A DNA stretch of 64,000 nt, taken from the NCBI GenBank assembly GCA_036852015.1, contig JAANDG010000159.1, forward strand, positions 62,001-126,000. The letters are read 5' to 3'. This document shows, piece after piece, positions 1 to 10,858 of this stretch. The notes beneath the pieces were generated by a model. It was not told the origin of the DNA. It saw nothing but the letters and a program-made list of their open reading frames with translations, and searched no databases. The stretch comes from Pelodera strongyloides (taxonomy: Eukaryota; Nematoda; Chromadorea; Rhabditida; Rhabditidae). Every line of letters begins with the position of its first letter. The first letter of the stretch is position 1. The translations under genes and the position numbers were made by a program.

Positions 1-3000
1 CCAGGCGGTAATTAATCCTGCAGGTTAGAGGGCTTCACTTCGGCCTTCTCATAGAGGTCCTTGACTTGTTCGTCATTGAAGTTCGACAACCCGAGGGCCT
101 ACAATTATCTAATTGGCTACCGTATGATAAATGAAGATAGCTAATAATAAAACACACGTGAGATAATTGCCAGGCGGTAATTAATCCTGCAGGTTAGAGG
201 GCTTCACTTCGGCCTTCTCATAGAGGTCCTTGACTTGTTCGTCATTGAAGTTCGACAACCCGAGGGCCTACAATTATCTAATTGGCTACCGTATGATAAA
301 TGAAGATAGCTAATAATAAAACACACGTGAGATAATTGCCAGGCGGTAATTAATCCTGCAGGTTAGAGGGCTTCACTTCGGCCTTCTCATAGAGGTCCTT
401 GACTTGTTCGTCATTGAAGTTCGACAACCCGAGGGCCTACAATTATCTAATTGGCTACCGTATGATAAATGAAGATAGCTAATAATAAAACACACGTGAG
501 ATAATTGCCAGGCGGTAATTAATCCTGCAGGTTAGAGGGCTTCACTTCGGCCTTCTCATAGAGGTCCTTGACTTGTTCGTCATTGAAGTTCGACAACCCG
601 AGGGCCTACAATTATCTAATTGGCTACCGTATGATAAATGAAGATAGCTAATAATAAAACACACGTGAGATAATTGCCAGGCGGTAATTAATCCTGCAGG
701 TTAGAGGGCTTCACTTCGGCCTTCTCATAGAGGTCCTTGACTTGTTCGTCATTGAAGTTCGACAACCCGAGGGCCTACAATTATCTAATTGGCTACCGTA
801 TGATAAATGAAGATAGCTAATAATAAAACACACGTGAGATAATTGCCAGGCGGTAATTAATCCTGCAGGTTAGAGGGCTTCACTTCGGCCTTCTCATAGA
901 GGTCCTTGACTTGTTCGTCATTGAAGTTCGACAACCCGAGGGCCTACAATTATCTAATTGGCTACCGTATGATAAATGAAGATAGCTAATAATAAAACAC
1001 ACGTGAGATAATTGCCAGGCGGTAATTAATCCTGCAGGTTAGAGGGCTTCACTTCGGCCTTCTCATAGAGCTCCTTGACTTGTTCGTCATTGAAGTTCGA
1101 CAACCCGAGGGCCTACAATTATCTAATTGGCTACCGTATGATAAATGAAGATAGCTAATAATAAAACACACGTGAGATAATTGCCAGGCGGTAATTAATC
1201 CTGCAGGTTAGAGGGCTTCACTTCGGCCTTCTCATAGAGGTCCTTGACTTGTTCGTCATTGAAGTTCGACAACCCGAGGGCCTACAATTATCTAATTGGC
1301 TACCGTATGATAAATGAAGATAGCTAATAATAAAACACACGTGAGATAATTGCCAGGCGGTAATTAATCCTGCAGGTTAGAGGGCTTCACTTCGGCCTTC
1401 TCATAGAGGTCCTTGACTTGTTCGTCATTGAAGTTCGACAAACCGAGGGCCTACAATTATCTAATTGGCTACCGTATGATAAATGAAGATAGCTAATAAT
1501 AAAACACACGTGAGATAATTGCCAGGCGGTAATTAATCCTGCAGGTTAGAGGGCTTCACTTCGGCCTTCTCATAGAGGTCCTTGACTTGTTCGTCATTGA
1601 AGTTCGACAACCCGAGGGCCTACAATTATCTAATTGGCTACCGTATGATAAATGAAGATAGCTAATAATAAAACACACGTGAGATAATTGCCAGGCGGTA
1701 ATTAATCCTGCAGGTTAGAGGGCTTCACTTCGGCCTTCTCATAGAGGTCCTTGACTTGTTCGTCATTGAAGTTCGACAACCCGAGGGCCTACAATTATCT
1801 AATTGGCTACCGTATGATAAATGAAGATAGCTAATAATAAAACACACGTGAGATAATTGCCAGGCGGTAATTAATCCTGCAGGTTAGAGGGCTTCACTTC
1901 GGCCTTCTCATAGAGGTCCTTGACTTGTTCGTCATTGAAGTTCGACAACCCGAGGGCCTACAATTATCTAATTGGCTACCGTATGATAAATGAAGATAGC
2001 TAATAATAAAACACACGTGAGATAATTGCCAGGCGGTAATTAATCCTGCAGGTTAGAGGGCTTCACTTCGGCCTTCTCATAGAGGTCCTTGACTTGTTCG
2101 TCATTGAAGTTCGACAACCCGAGGGCCTACAATTATCTAATTGGCTACCGTATGATAAATGAAGATAGCTAATAATAAAACACACGTGAGATAATTGCCA
2201 GGCGGTAATTAATCCTGCAGGTTAGAGGGCTTCACTTGGGCCTTCTCATAGAGCTCCTTGACTTGTTCGTCATTGAAGTTCGACAACCCGAGGGCCTACA
2301 ATTATCTAATTGGCTACCGTATGATAAATGAAGATAGCTAATAATAAAACACACGTGAGATAATTGCCAGGCGGTAATTAATCCTGCAGGTTAGAGGGCT
2401 TCACTTCGGCCTTCTCATAGAGGTCCTTGACTTGTTCGTCATTGAAGTTCGACAACCCGAGGGCCTACAATTATCTAATTGGCTACCGTATGATAAATGA
2501 AGATAGCTAATAATAAAACACACGTGAGATAATTGCCAGGCGGTAATTAATCCTGCAGGTTAGAGGGCTTCACTTCGGCCTTCTCATAGAGGTCCTTGAC
2601 TTGTTCGTCATTGAAGTTCGACAACCCGAGGGCCTACAATTATCTAATTGGCTACCGTATGATAAATGAAGATAGCTAATAATAAAACACACGTGAGATA
2701 ATTGCCAGGCGGTAATTAATCCTGCAGGTTAGAGGGCTTCACTTCGGCCTTCTCATAGAGCTCCTTGACTTGTTCGTCATTGAAGTTCGACAACCCGAGG
2801 GCCTACAATTATCTAATTGGCTACCGTATGATAAATGAAGATAGCTAATAATAAAACACACGTGAGATAATTGCCAGGCGGTAATTAATCCTGCAGGTTA
2901 GAGGGCTTCACTTCGGCCTTCTCATAGAGCTCCTTGACTTGTTCGTCATTGAAGTTCGACAACCCGAGGGCCTACAATTATCTAATTGGCTACCGTATGA

Positions 3001-3038
3001 TAAATGAAGATAGCTAATAATAAAACACACGTGAGATA
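1..3038. repeat. 169-bp satellite derived from aldo-keto reductase exon 6
   Basis: Eighteen head-to-tail units of exactly 169 bp start at 1, 170, 339 and so on to 2874. The array begins at the window edge, so it probably continues leftward. Read on the minus strand, each unit holds an 81-base block encoding the same 27 residues ([12 protein letters not shown] through KPSNLQ) as exon 6 of the reductase gene at 37887-37967. About 88 bases matching its intron 5 (37968-38074) follow. Two silent changes separate the units from the gene copy. The acceptor (TTGTAG) is kept, but the donor is lost because the exon end is joined to GATTAATTACC. Units are nearly identical. Variants include a D-to-E codon change in units 7, 14, 17 and 18, one base change in unit 9, and one more in unit 14. 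Confidence 0.97.
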
Positions 3039-3098
3039 AAGAGATGAGAACACACGTGAGACTCTGAATAATGGAGCACATCCTTGAACCGTATATTA

Positions 3099-3280
3099 TT
3101 AAAGCGAAATACCGGCCGGTTTTTAACGCATTGCGTACACCTGCTTTCTTATGCAGCATATGCAAATGAGCATAAATTTGAATAAAAACTAGACCCCAAT
3201 TAGACCCCACGTTGCATAAATGCATAGGAATGCAAGTACTTGAGATGCGTTTCAAAAACCAGGCCGGTATTTCGCTTTAA
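3099..3280. mobile_element. TTAA-flanked palindromic element (AGCGAAATACCGG family)
   Basis: The left end reads TTAA-AGCGAAATACCGGCCGG and the right end is its inverted complement followed by TTAA. There is no coding capacity. A sister copy lies at 38604-38784. The TTAA target and short inverted ends resemble piggyBac-type non-autonomous elements; that assignment is inference. Confidence 0.8.
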
Positions 3281-3924
3281 AGGGACGGGTTGACTAGAAA
3301 ATCGCCTTTTTTATGCTTTCGTTTGATTGTACAAATGTAAACTTAAGCAAAGTGCATAAAAAATACTTTTTGAATTATTCCTAGGGAAGATATTAGGTAA
3401 AAAGGTGAGTATTGATCGATCTTCCGATAAAATTGTACTACAAGATAAGCTAGGGATGCTAAGAAATATGGCTGAAACACCCTGTTTTGAGCAAAATAAA
3501 CTGTAGTTTTCATTGTTTATTTTACTTAAAGCGAAATGTTAGCCCCTTTGGAAAATTTGCATATGATAAACAAATCCTATGTATCCTATGCTAATTTTGT
3601 ACGATCGTCCACGGCAATCGTACAAAATTAGCATAGGATTCATAGGATTTGCTTATCATATGCAAATTTTCCAAAGAGGGTAGCATTTCGCTTTAAAACA
3701 ATGAAAAACAGTGTGTTTCAGCCATATCTCTTATTGTTAGCTTCTCTGGTTTATATTGTAGTACAAATTTATCGGAAGATCGATCAATACTCACTTTTAT
3801 CTAATATCTTCCCTAGAGAATAATTCAAAAAATATTTTTTATGCTCTTTGCTTAAGTTTACCTTTGCACAATCAAACGAAAGCATAAAAACAAGGTGATT
3901 TTCTAGTGAACCCATCCCTTCAAG
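3277..3924. mobile_element. Long palindromic element (AGGGACGGG family), with nested insertion
   Basis: The left end TTAA-AGGGACGGGTTGACTAG is mirrored at 3900-3924 (CTAGTGAACCCATCCCTT), where the final TTAA has decayed to TTCA. The arms are long inverted copies around a centre occupied by the element at 3526-3696. A relative without that nested insertion is at 34777-35301. It shares a TTAA with the element on its left. Confidence 0.8.
3526..3696. mobile_element. 171-bp palindromic TTAA element, nested
   Basis: The element is almost fully palindromic. It starts TTAA-AGCGAAATGTTAGCCCC and ends with the inverted form plus TTAA. The central sequence includes GTACGATCGTCC. Near-identical copies are at 17307-17477 and 39774-39944. 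It sits in the middle of the larger palindrome 3277-3924. The corresponding uninserted site is seen at about 35029 in the related element. Confidence 0.85.
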
Positions 3925-4548
3925 GCGTTACGAGAAATAAGTGGGTAATTTTTTTTATCGAAAAGTGATGGTGTCAGCTTCTAATCAATATGCCTCTAAA
4001 AATCTCCAAGCTAATTACCCCTTATGGATAACTTTATCATATTTGAAAGATATGAAAATCAATAATTGCCCTCATTTCCTAACGTCAGGAAATTTTACTT
4101 TCTGAATTTTTATTCACCCTTTCAGCAGATAAAGAAACAATAAAAATAGATATAAAACACGGTAGACACGTGGCGAGCTTCAGAATCCCCGAGGTATCAG
4201 AATGAAAGACACGACACACTTCTTATCTTTATTCAATAATCACCAACGTTTTGGCGTCGTAAGACATTACCAAGGTGCAACCTGCAAATACTAAGCATTG
4301 CTAACTGGTAATCACACATATATGAACGAAAACGGACACAAATTTGCACATGCAATGAATACAATGAAAACGAACACAAATTTGCATATACAATGAATAC
4401 AATGAATACAATGAATAAAATGAAAATAAAAAAAATACAGAACTCATTAAAATGGAAACACATCACATGGCATGTGAGGTGAACGACAAATAGAGGCTCA
4501 CAATTTACGGCAAAACTCACCTAGGTAACTACAGCACTTTTTACGGGT
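3925..4548. other. AT-rich intergenic DNA without a recognised gene
   Basis: No exon with splice signals and no conserved protein motif was found on either strand. A run of ATGAATACAA-like short repeats lies at about 4350-4435. The longer open frames here are low-complexity Phe/Ile/Val translations of that repeat. Confidence 0.6.
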
Positions 4549-4640
4549 CAAGAGAGAGAGAGAGAGAGGGGGAGTGAGACAGAGAATTGAGAGAGAGAGC
4601 GAGAGAGAGAGAGAGGGAGAGAGAGGGAGAGAGGTCGAGC
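4549..4640. repeat. GA-rich microsatellite
   Basis: An imperfect GA/GGGA tract lies about 50 bases downstream of the stop codon of B-box copy 1 (minus-strand gene). Similar tracts lie just beyond the stops of copies 3 and 4. Confidence 0.9.
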
Positions 4641-4693
4641 AGAGGGGGATGTAGAACGCTCAAACTTTTTGTTCGCTGACGGCTTTTCTTCAT

Positions 4694-6894
4694 TTAGACA
4701 TCCTTAGTTAAATCTTGCAGTCTCTCCGCCAAGGCACGGGCCTCTTCATTGAGCTGAAGAAGTAAATATTTGAAGGTGTGAAATATGAATGTTACGAAAA
4801 AATAAAATTGAAGAATACTACATCACAGAAGCTTGAAATACCCAATTCGAACACTTTAAGTTGAATAATGAGTGTTTTATGGAACGACGAATTGTGAAAC
4901 AATCAAAATACAAAAATAAGATAAATATGAATTTACTCACCCTGATGTGGGAGGCGATGCAGTCTTCGACCCTTTTCTGCATCTTATTGTTATTCTCCTG
5001 ACGGATTGCTTGAACAAGCTGCAGATCTTTCGAGCTCATTGCTTTCTCGTATGCGCACTTATAGGAATCGCAGAGCTCTTTACGACCAGCAATTCCCTGA
5101 ATACAGTAGTTTTCTACAGAACATCAAGGCTGTCTGAACATAAGTCTCTTTTACGCTTCAAGAGCGTGCACCTTTATTCAAGGGTGGAAATACAGTTCAC
5201 AGTTTTATGACATGTTCCGGAGAGGTGTTGAGCAGTAGGCGACGAGTCCAGATGACAAATTGCTCGACGACTTCGGGCTAGGGCCAGGAGGGATCGACCA
5301 TGATTACCTCGCCATTGACCATAAGGATGGTTAGGCATATAATTTATAAGGAGGTGAATCTCTGGGGTGCTGTTTATTCACAAATAAAGAATCTACCTGT
5401 GCACTGATTTCGTTCAGATGCCCATTCCATTTTGTAAGCTTTTCAAGCGTCGAGTTCGCATCGTGTTTAAGAACTAGCTTCACTATTCCTTCTTCTGACT
5501 TTTGAATTTTATGGCCCCAGTGTTCGTTCAGAATACACACGGAACATATTCCGTAGGTTTCGCAATTGATGCAGTCTCTTGCCTCAGTAACGTCCGTCCA
5601 CCGAGAACAACGGTGACAGCTAAACGAAAACAGACTCATGTTTAGCTACTCGGACTAACTAAAGGTTCCTGTAAGTTTGCAAACATATGATTTTTTTTTA
5701 TCTTGATAGGTTTATGACCCGAGAGCTATAATAGGACTTTGTTAGTTTGGTTCAACAAACATAAATTTATGTTTTTGGAACAAATTCACGTTTAGGAAAG
5801 AAACACAATAAAAACGCCTACTTGACTGAACTAGGAGAAAATGCGCGCGTTTCGTCATTTTTTGCGAATGCGAAATGAAGCTTGCTCTCATCGTAGCTTT
5901 CTTTATTAGCACAAATGTCCAACGAGAATTTCTCCAAGTTGTCCACACTCCTGTTGTCGATTCCTTTTCTTTCTGTGGGAACGTCCTCAGTCCCACCATT
6001 TTTAAACATTCCACGAAATTCAATTATAGCATCCACGAGAAACTGGAGCATCACAATAGGAAACTTAGCTTCCCCATCACCACATTTGTGTTTACATGAA
6101 CATTTTCTGCACACAGTTTGAAGGCAGTCGGGATGAAACATTGGAAGCTGGTTATATTCTTCTGAGAGTAAAATAGAACACTGTTCACAACGAAGAGGAG
6201 TCCATTTGGAATAGGTTAGCAGTTTCAAGTCTTTGATGTCGGGGATATACCAAAGAAGAAAATTGAAGATTCCACAAATTCCAGACCATTTCATTTCATA
6301 CGAGTGTTCGAACTTGCCTTGGCAATCCTCGCAGTGAAGAACTGCTGTTTCTGACAGACACATAGGACGTGAATCCTCCTTGCAAATAGTGCACTTCAGA
6401 CTCTCCAATTGAATTCCGTTTCTAACAACAATATGCTCTTCCTCTTCAGAAAAATATCCCTTGAATTCGTTGATTATCATCATAAAAGTGTTCATCGGTG
6501 GCTGATATGAGTCATTGTTATCTGGTTCGCACTTGATACAGTACAATTCATCTGAATCAAGAATCACCAGTCTGTTGTTTGGTGTGATGGATTTTCTGCA
6601 GCACTCTTCGTTCCAAAGAGGGCTCCATTTCCCAAAGTTGAGCAACTTTAGTTCATCATCCAAATCGAATTGTATCAAATAGTCAAAGAACACTGTGTAG
6701 TAGAGTATGAAATCACACTGGTTTCCGGTGAATTCGCACTTCCGTTTTTCCTCCTCTACAGAGACTCTGCATTTGCCGCATATCAGATATCCACACTCCA
6801 AACAAATTCCGACCGGTTTATAAAGCCCTTTGCTGGCATATTCTTTGCACAAATTGTGACATGACTGACATTCATAACTCTTCAAGTAGACCAT
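4694..6894 (-). CDS. B-box zinc-finger / Cys-rich protein, copy 1 (intact)
   Basis: Exons are A 5822-6894, B 5397-5619, C 4941-5096 and D 4694-4753; phases agree and give 503 residues. Exon A encodes paired-Cys clusters: C9, C12, C16, C31, C34, C39, C42, C53 and C60, then CxxC at 119-122, 168-171, 188-191 and 236-239, and HPDC-x4-C-x2-C at 254-265. Exon B is a B-box: C359, C362, C374, C377, C383, C386, H391, H394 (HWGH). Exons C and D are charged and probably helical, so the order recalls TRIM proteins, with the Cys-rich region where a RING would be. I chose MVYLKS as the start because a TTTCAG acceptor lies 9 bases upstream and copy 4 has an in-frame stop immediately before this ATG. A ubiquitin-ligase or scaffold role is only inference from domain order. 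Confidence 0.85.
5150..5320 (-). repeat. Dispersed ~170-bp repeat in intron B-C of copy 1
   Basis: The segment closely matches 17635-17800. On the minus strand it ends with AATAAA followed by GGTGCACGCTCTTGAAGC, so it may be the 3' end of a retroelement or a transcribed repeat. It lies wholly inside the 300-bp intron between exons B and C (5097-5396). Confidence 0.7.
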
Positions 6895-7149
6895 TTTCTT
6901 TGTCTGAAATAGGTTAATTAATTCTAGATCATTCATTCAATTTTTGTCAACAATAACAGTTAAGGAAACAGCTTACAACTTTATCTATGCGTGACAGCTT
7001 GGGTTTTGCGTAATCGTATTTTACAAAGGAAGTGTATTTCTTTTGCGACGTTACTAACAATAAGTATACGGCAAAGTCTAACCTAAATGTGAGATAAGAC
7101 GTCTCACATACATATAAACATATTGAAGAACTTGAAGTCTTGAAACGGA
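6895..7149 (-). promoter_or_regulatory. 5' flank of B-box copy 1 with leader acceptor
   Basis: TTTCAG at 6904-6909 (minus strand) is followed by a 9-base leader and the ATG. The same block (GAATGAATGATCTAG, CTATTTCAG, ACAAAG) precedes copies 3, 4 and 5 and the displaced exon at 14957. It could be a trans-splice acceptor or the end of a 5'-UTR intron. No TATA element is convincing. Confidence 0.5.
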
Positions 7150-7343
7150 GTAAAATCGTTTCATATGACTTGGGTATGGGTTTCCAATCTATTAAAGCAA
7201 CGGCACTATCTTTTTATGCTCGAAGTTAAGAAATATAAATGAAGATAAAAACTGAGCATAACAGTATTGAAGAGCTTTTTACATACAAATATTCGATAAA
7301 GTGGATTGGATGTATTGCTCGATTTCCTTTTATTTTTGGGTTT

Positions 7344-7420
7344 ATAAGACGCTGTCCGTAAATAACTTTTTTTTCGAAAAATACTTTTCGAAAAAAGTTA
7401 TTTACGGACAGCCTCTTATA
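7344..7420. repeat. Perfect-arm palindrome (hairpin)
   Basis: The arm GCTGTCCGTAAATAAC begins at 7351 and its exact complement ends at 7412, around a TTTTCGAAAA-rich centre. Flanking TATAAG/CTTATA extends the symmetry. An equivalent hairpin lies at 29753-29829. Confidence 0.85.
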
Positions 7421-7683
7421 AAGCGCATAGCGGTTGATAATAAACATCCTTCAGTGATAAACCACACGTCGGGTGCAACACTGCGGGCTGTATATGCTCC
7501 AATACCCCTGGCAGTTACACTGTAGTTGCACATATGCACCGGCGACGGTACCAAAACCCATTCTCATTGATTTTTCTCCCTGAGTTCTCTGTTCTATGTT
7601 TTTAATAGCTGCATATTGTTTTATAAACATTCTTGTATTTAATAAAAATCGAATAAAACAGTTGAATTCGTAGTGACGTCCCT

Positions 7684-8066
7684 TTAAAGCGAATTAGCGG
7701 TCGGTCTCAACAAAAAAATACAAAAAGAGGAGGAGTAAACAACCGTGCGTTGACCACCGTTTTCAAACCACCGTTTTACTAGCCGAATTCAAAATATTTT
7801 GTCAACATTTCGTCATTTGGATGCTGCGGTATGCGTGATCATTTGAAAAGGCCATCCCTCGATTTTTCCAGGGCCGTGCTAGTATTAAAATCGGCAAATC
7901 GCCTGAAGCGAATTTTCCCATACAAAATCGCAAAATATGGTTGTTTGAGAACATTTTTGTGCAAGATGCCCTTATTTGTTTGTGTTTTTATGTTTATTTT
8001 CGTTTATAACTTTTTTCAAACTATTTTTGGTGAAAAAACCCCAAACCGGGTGGTATTTCGCTTTAA
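7684..8066. mobile_element. TTAA-flanked element with an empty site at 30097-30100
   Basis: The left end is TTAA-AGCGAATTAGCGGTCGG and the right end GGTATTTCGCT-TTAA. The duplicate block at 29560-30900 reads CCCTTTAAGAACCG through this point with a single TTAA. This is direct evidence of insertion with TTAA duplication. A + strand open frame inside is unlikely to be a gene. Confidence 0.9.
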
Positions 8067-8880
8067 GAACCGAACAAATATGAACAAGAAAAACTTGAAT
8101 TTTTGATATATAAACCGAGAAAAAGACTAAATTACGTCTAGTTCATTGATTAGCATATAGAGCGACGTATTAACTGTAGCCTTTCCAATATCAATGGACA
8201 ACCTTGAACTGACAACAAGAACCATTTTTGAAACAACTGAGCAGAAATGCATATTCGAATAAAACAAACAAATTGACAAAATGAGGGTCGCTTGAACTGG
8301 CAAAGTAGTGTTATGTGTGCATGCTCCTACATTAAACTTATATACCGATTAAATGATTGCGCAACTAAATGACGTTTGCGCAACTAAATGGCGTATCACT
8401 GGCAGAAATAATCCACAGTCTGCGACTCGCTGCTTTCTTTGTCCTCACATACGCTCCAGTTCTCTCCTGCTCCTGCCTCTATCAAACAAGCCAAGGCCAA
8501 GGAAACAAAATTTCCTTTTATCAATAACATAGATTTTTTTTCTTGTCATCGTATGACATTTTCCTTAATGGGAAGGTCGGTCGGACTTGCTGAGGTAAGA
8601 ATAAACACCTGAGTTTCTTAATAAAATGACAATTTCTTTGGGGATGTTCGCAGAAGCCACGTAAAAAAATAGTGCAAAGCAATAAAGGTTGGTTTTCTTC
8701 AAGCGTTGCCCACGATTTTTCAAGCATTCTTGGTTTTCAAGCATTTCAGCATGGCTCTTCAGAAAACACCATCGAAATTTGATCGTTTAAAAAGAGCTCT
8801 AGATGTTTTGGTATTTGGAGTTCTTTTGGGTTTGGTATTGAAGTGTACAGTGCAAAGAAATAATACACTGGAAAAACACT

Positions 8881-10858
8881 GAAAAAAATAACCAAGTATG
8901 AAGATATTGTATAAACATATTGTTACAATAATTTATGGTCATCATTCGGTTATCCATCCGCCCGCCATCACACAATCTTGGAGTCGGTATCGGGTGGTGA
9001 CACCCGAACCACTGTGGTAGTCATAATCTAAATAGTTGGAGCTTGCAGCCTATGATCTATGATCTCAAAAGGGAACTACTCGTTCTAAATTCAGGCTACA
9101 ATTGCAGGACCTCACATGATGCTTCAGCAACAGACGGAGAAAGACAGCAATGATACCTTATAAAAGAGTATTCTGGAGAAGATAGTGGTCCACTGAACTA
9201 CTAGCTACATCGAGAATCTAGGTTATTCCTACTGACATGTGGGTCGCCTAATAAGACAAAAAAACGTCTGTCTTCGCATCGGAGTAACCGGTCATCGTTA
9301 TTCACTGTCACAATGCAATTTCGCGACTGTATCAAAGTGATACGGCCTCCAACTCCCAGGTCTTAAACACTCTGGCTTTTCGAGTCGCCCGCCTTGTCTC
9401 CTCTACAAGCCACCGCAATTTGGATATACGGCCTCCTTGTTCCAGTTGTGGGACGTGTCCCACGCCCACAACCACCGTGCCACGGACCCATCATCGACTC
9501 CGAAATCGTGTAAAGGCACGAGGATGGAACTGCGAATGAGCTCCCATAAAACATTGTTACATTATGTTAATTGTTTCAACAAGTTGTAGCCTATTTTCAA
9601 GACAATATCTGCATTCTTCGCGCGGTGACGCTTATTTTTGTTACGGACGGCAAGCGAACCAGAGCCAATAAAAATAGGTGATTTCAACACACTTCCCAGA
9701 AACATTATTCCGTTTAGCCAAGGGTTTATTTTTGCCTTCCATAGACAGTCAATTTCAGATCAATATGTCCACTTGGCGCTTTTACGTAACAACAAAACTA
9801 ATCCCCTTTTTACTCGGCGTATACTGGAATGGTTAACAGATGATTTCAACCTAGTTAACGCACTCGGGTAGAAGTACACCCAGGGATCAAAATAACGGCA
9901 ATGAGCAATGAGATAACACAAAATATAGACGTACCAAATAAGTAAAGAACACGGAGTGATTTCTTTTGAATTGCCGTGACGTTTGGACAGAAACCGGTGA
10001 TTTCAACCGCGTTAACTGATCAAAACGACACCCAAGAAATCACACAAAATAAACAACACCATAACAATTGGACAAAACAATATGTAGTTATGGAACCGCT
10101 CTGAAATTACAACGACAGGCTCTAACTACAGAAACACCACACAAAATAACTGAACAAAGAAACAATATATGACGGTTCAGCAACCAACAAGATCAATAAT
10201 AATGAGCGTAACGTGAATACAATGAATAAGGGGGAATATACGTGATAACCAGATTATCAGATAAAAGCGAACAAAATAGTAACGGAAATAGTAGCACAGA
10301 AGACAGCGACACCAACCTCAACGAGAGAGAGAAAAAATCAACCACAAATCAAAAAGTATGAAATTTGGTCCATTACAGTACCCCAAATCGCTACCGTACG
10401 CCCACACGCTGCACTTTAGAACGTCCCTAACTTTTTTCAGTACGGGTAATGAGATGAGAGACAAATAAAATATGTTTGAAATTTTTATTGATTGGTTGGG
10501 TTTTTTTCTCTAATAAGATTGTATAAAACTACAATAAGACCAATCACCTCTCTGACATCAGAATAGACAGAACTTTTTTCAAAAAAAGTGTCAAATTTCT
10601 CCTCTCTAATATTCGAATAGACAAAACTTTAAAAAAGGCTTTCGTTTTTCTGCAATTCACATGTGGACAAAATAAATCTTCGTCATTCACATACACATTT
10701 CATGATTTTAAATTGGTAGCAAACTTTAGTAGAAGTTAATTGATTACAAACCGCCAAGGACATTGTGTGAATACTTTACGTAGTACAATTCCAAATTCCA
10801 ACTAACAATTATCTGGAAAAAATATCCTGCGATACAAATTCATATGCGGCCAGTTCAT
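8881..10858. other. Intergenic region without recognised genes
   Basis: The sequence is mixed, with an AT-rich stretch at 9890-10380. Open frames at 9363-9554 and 9638-9871 lack motifs and flanking splice signals. I see no repeat family or RNA gene here. Confidence 0.5.

Larger units (their letters stand above)
7150..8880. repeat. Segmental duplication, left copy
   Basis: This block matches 29560-30900 over about 1.3 kb. The main difference is a palindromic element at 7684-8066 present only here. Both copies lie upstream of a B-box paralogue (copies 1 and 4). I see no exon or protein motif in it. Confidence 0.85.

Noticed and set aside
1..3038. CRISPR-like regular array
   Set aside because: Whole 169-bp units repeat without unique spacers, and the host is eukaryotic.
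2908..3255. 115-codon minus-strand open frame over the array end
   Set aside because: It spans a palindromic element and the last satellite unit, and has no motif.
7831..8106. 91-codon + strand open frame
   Set aside because: Lies inside a TTAA element that the paralogous flank lacks.
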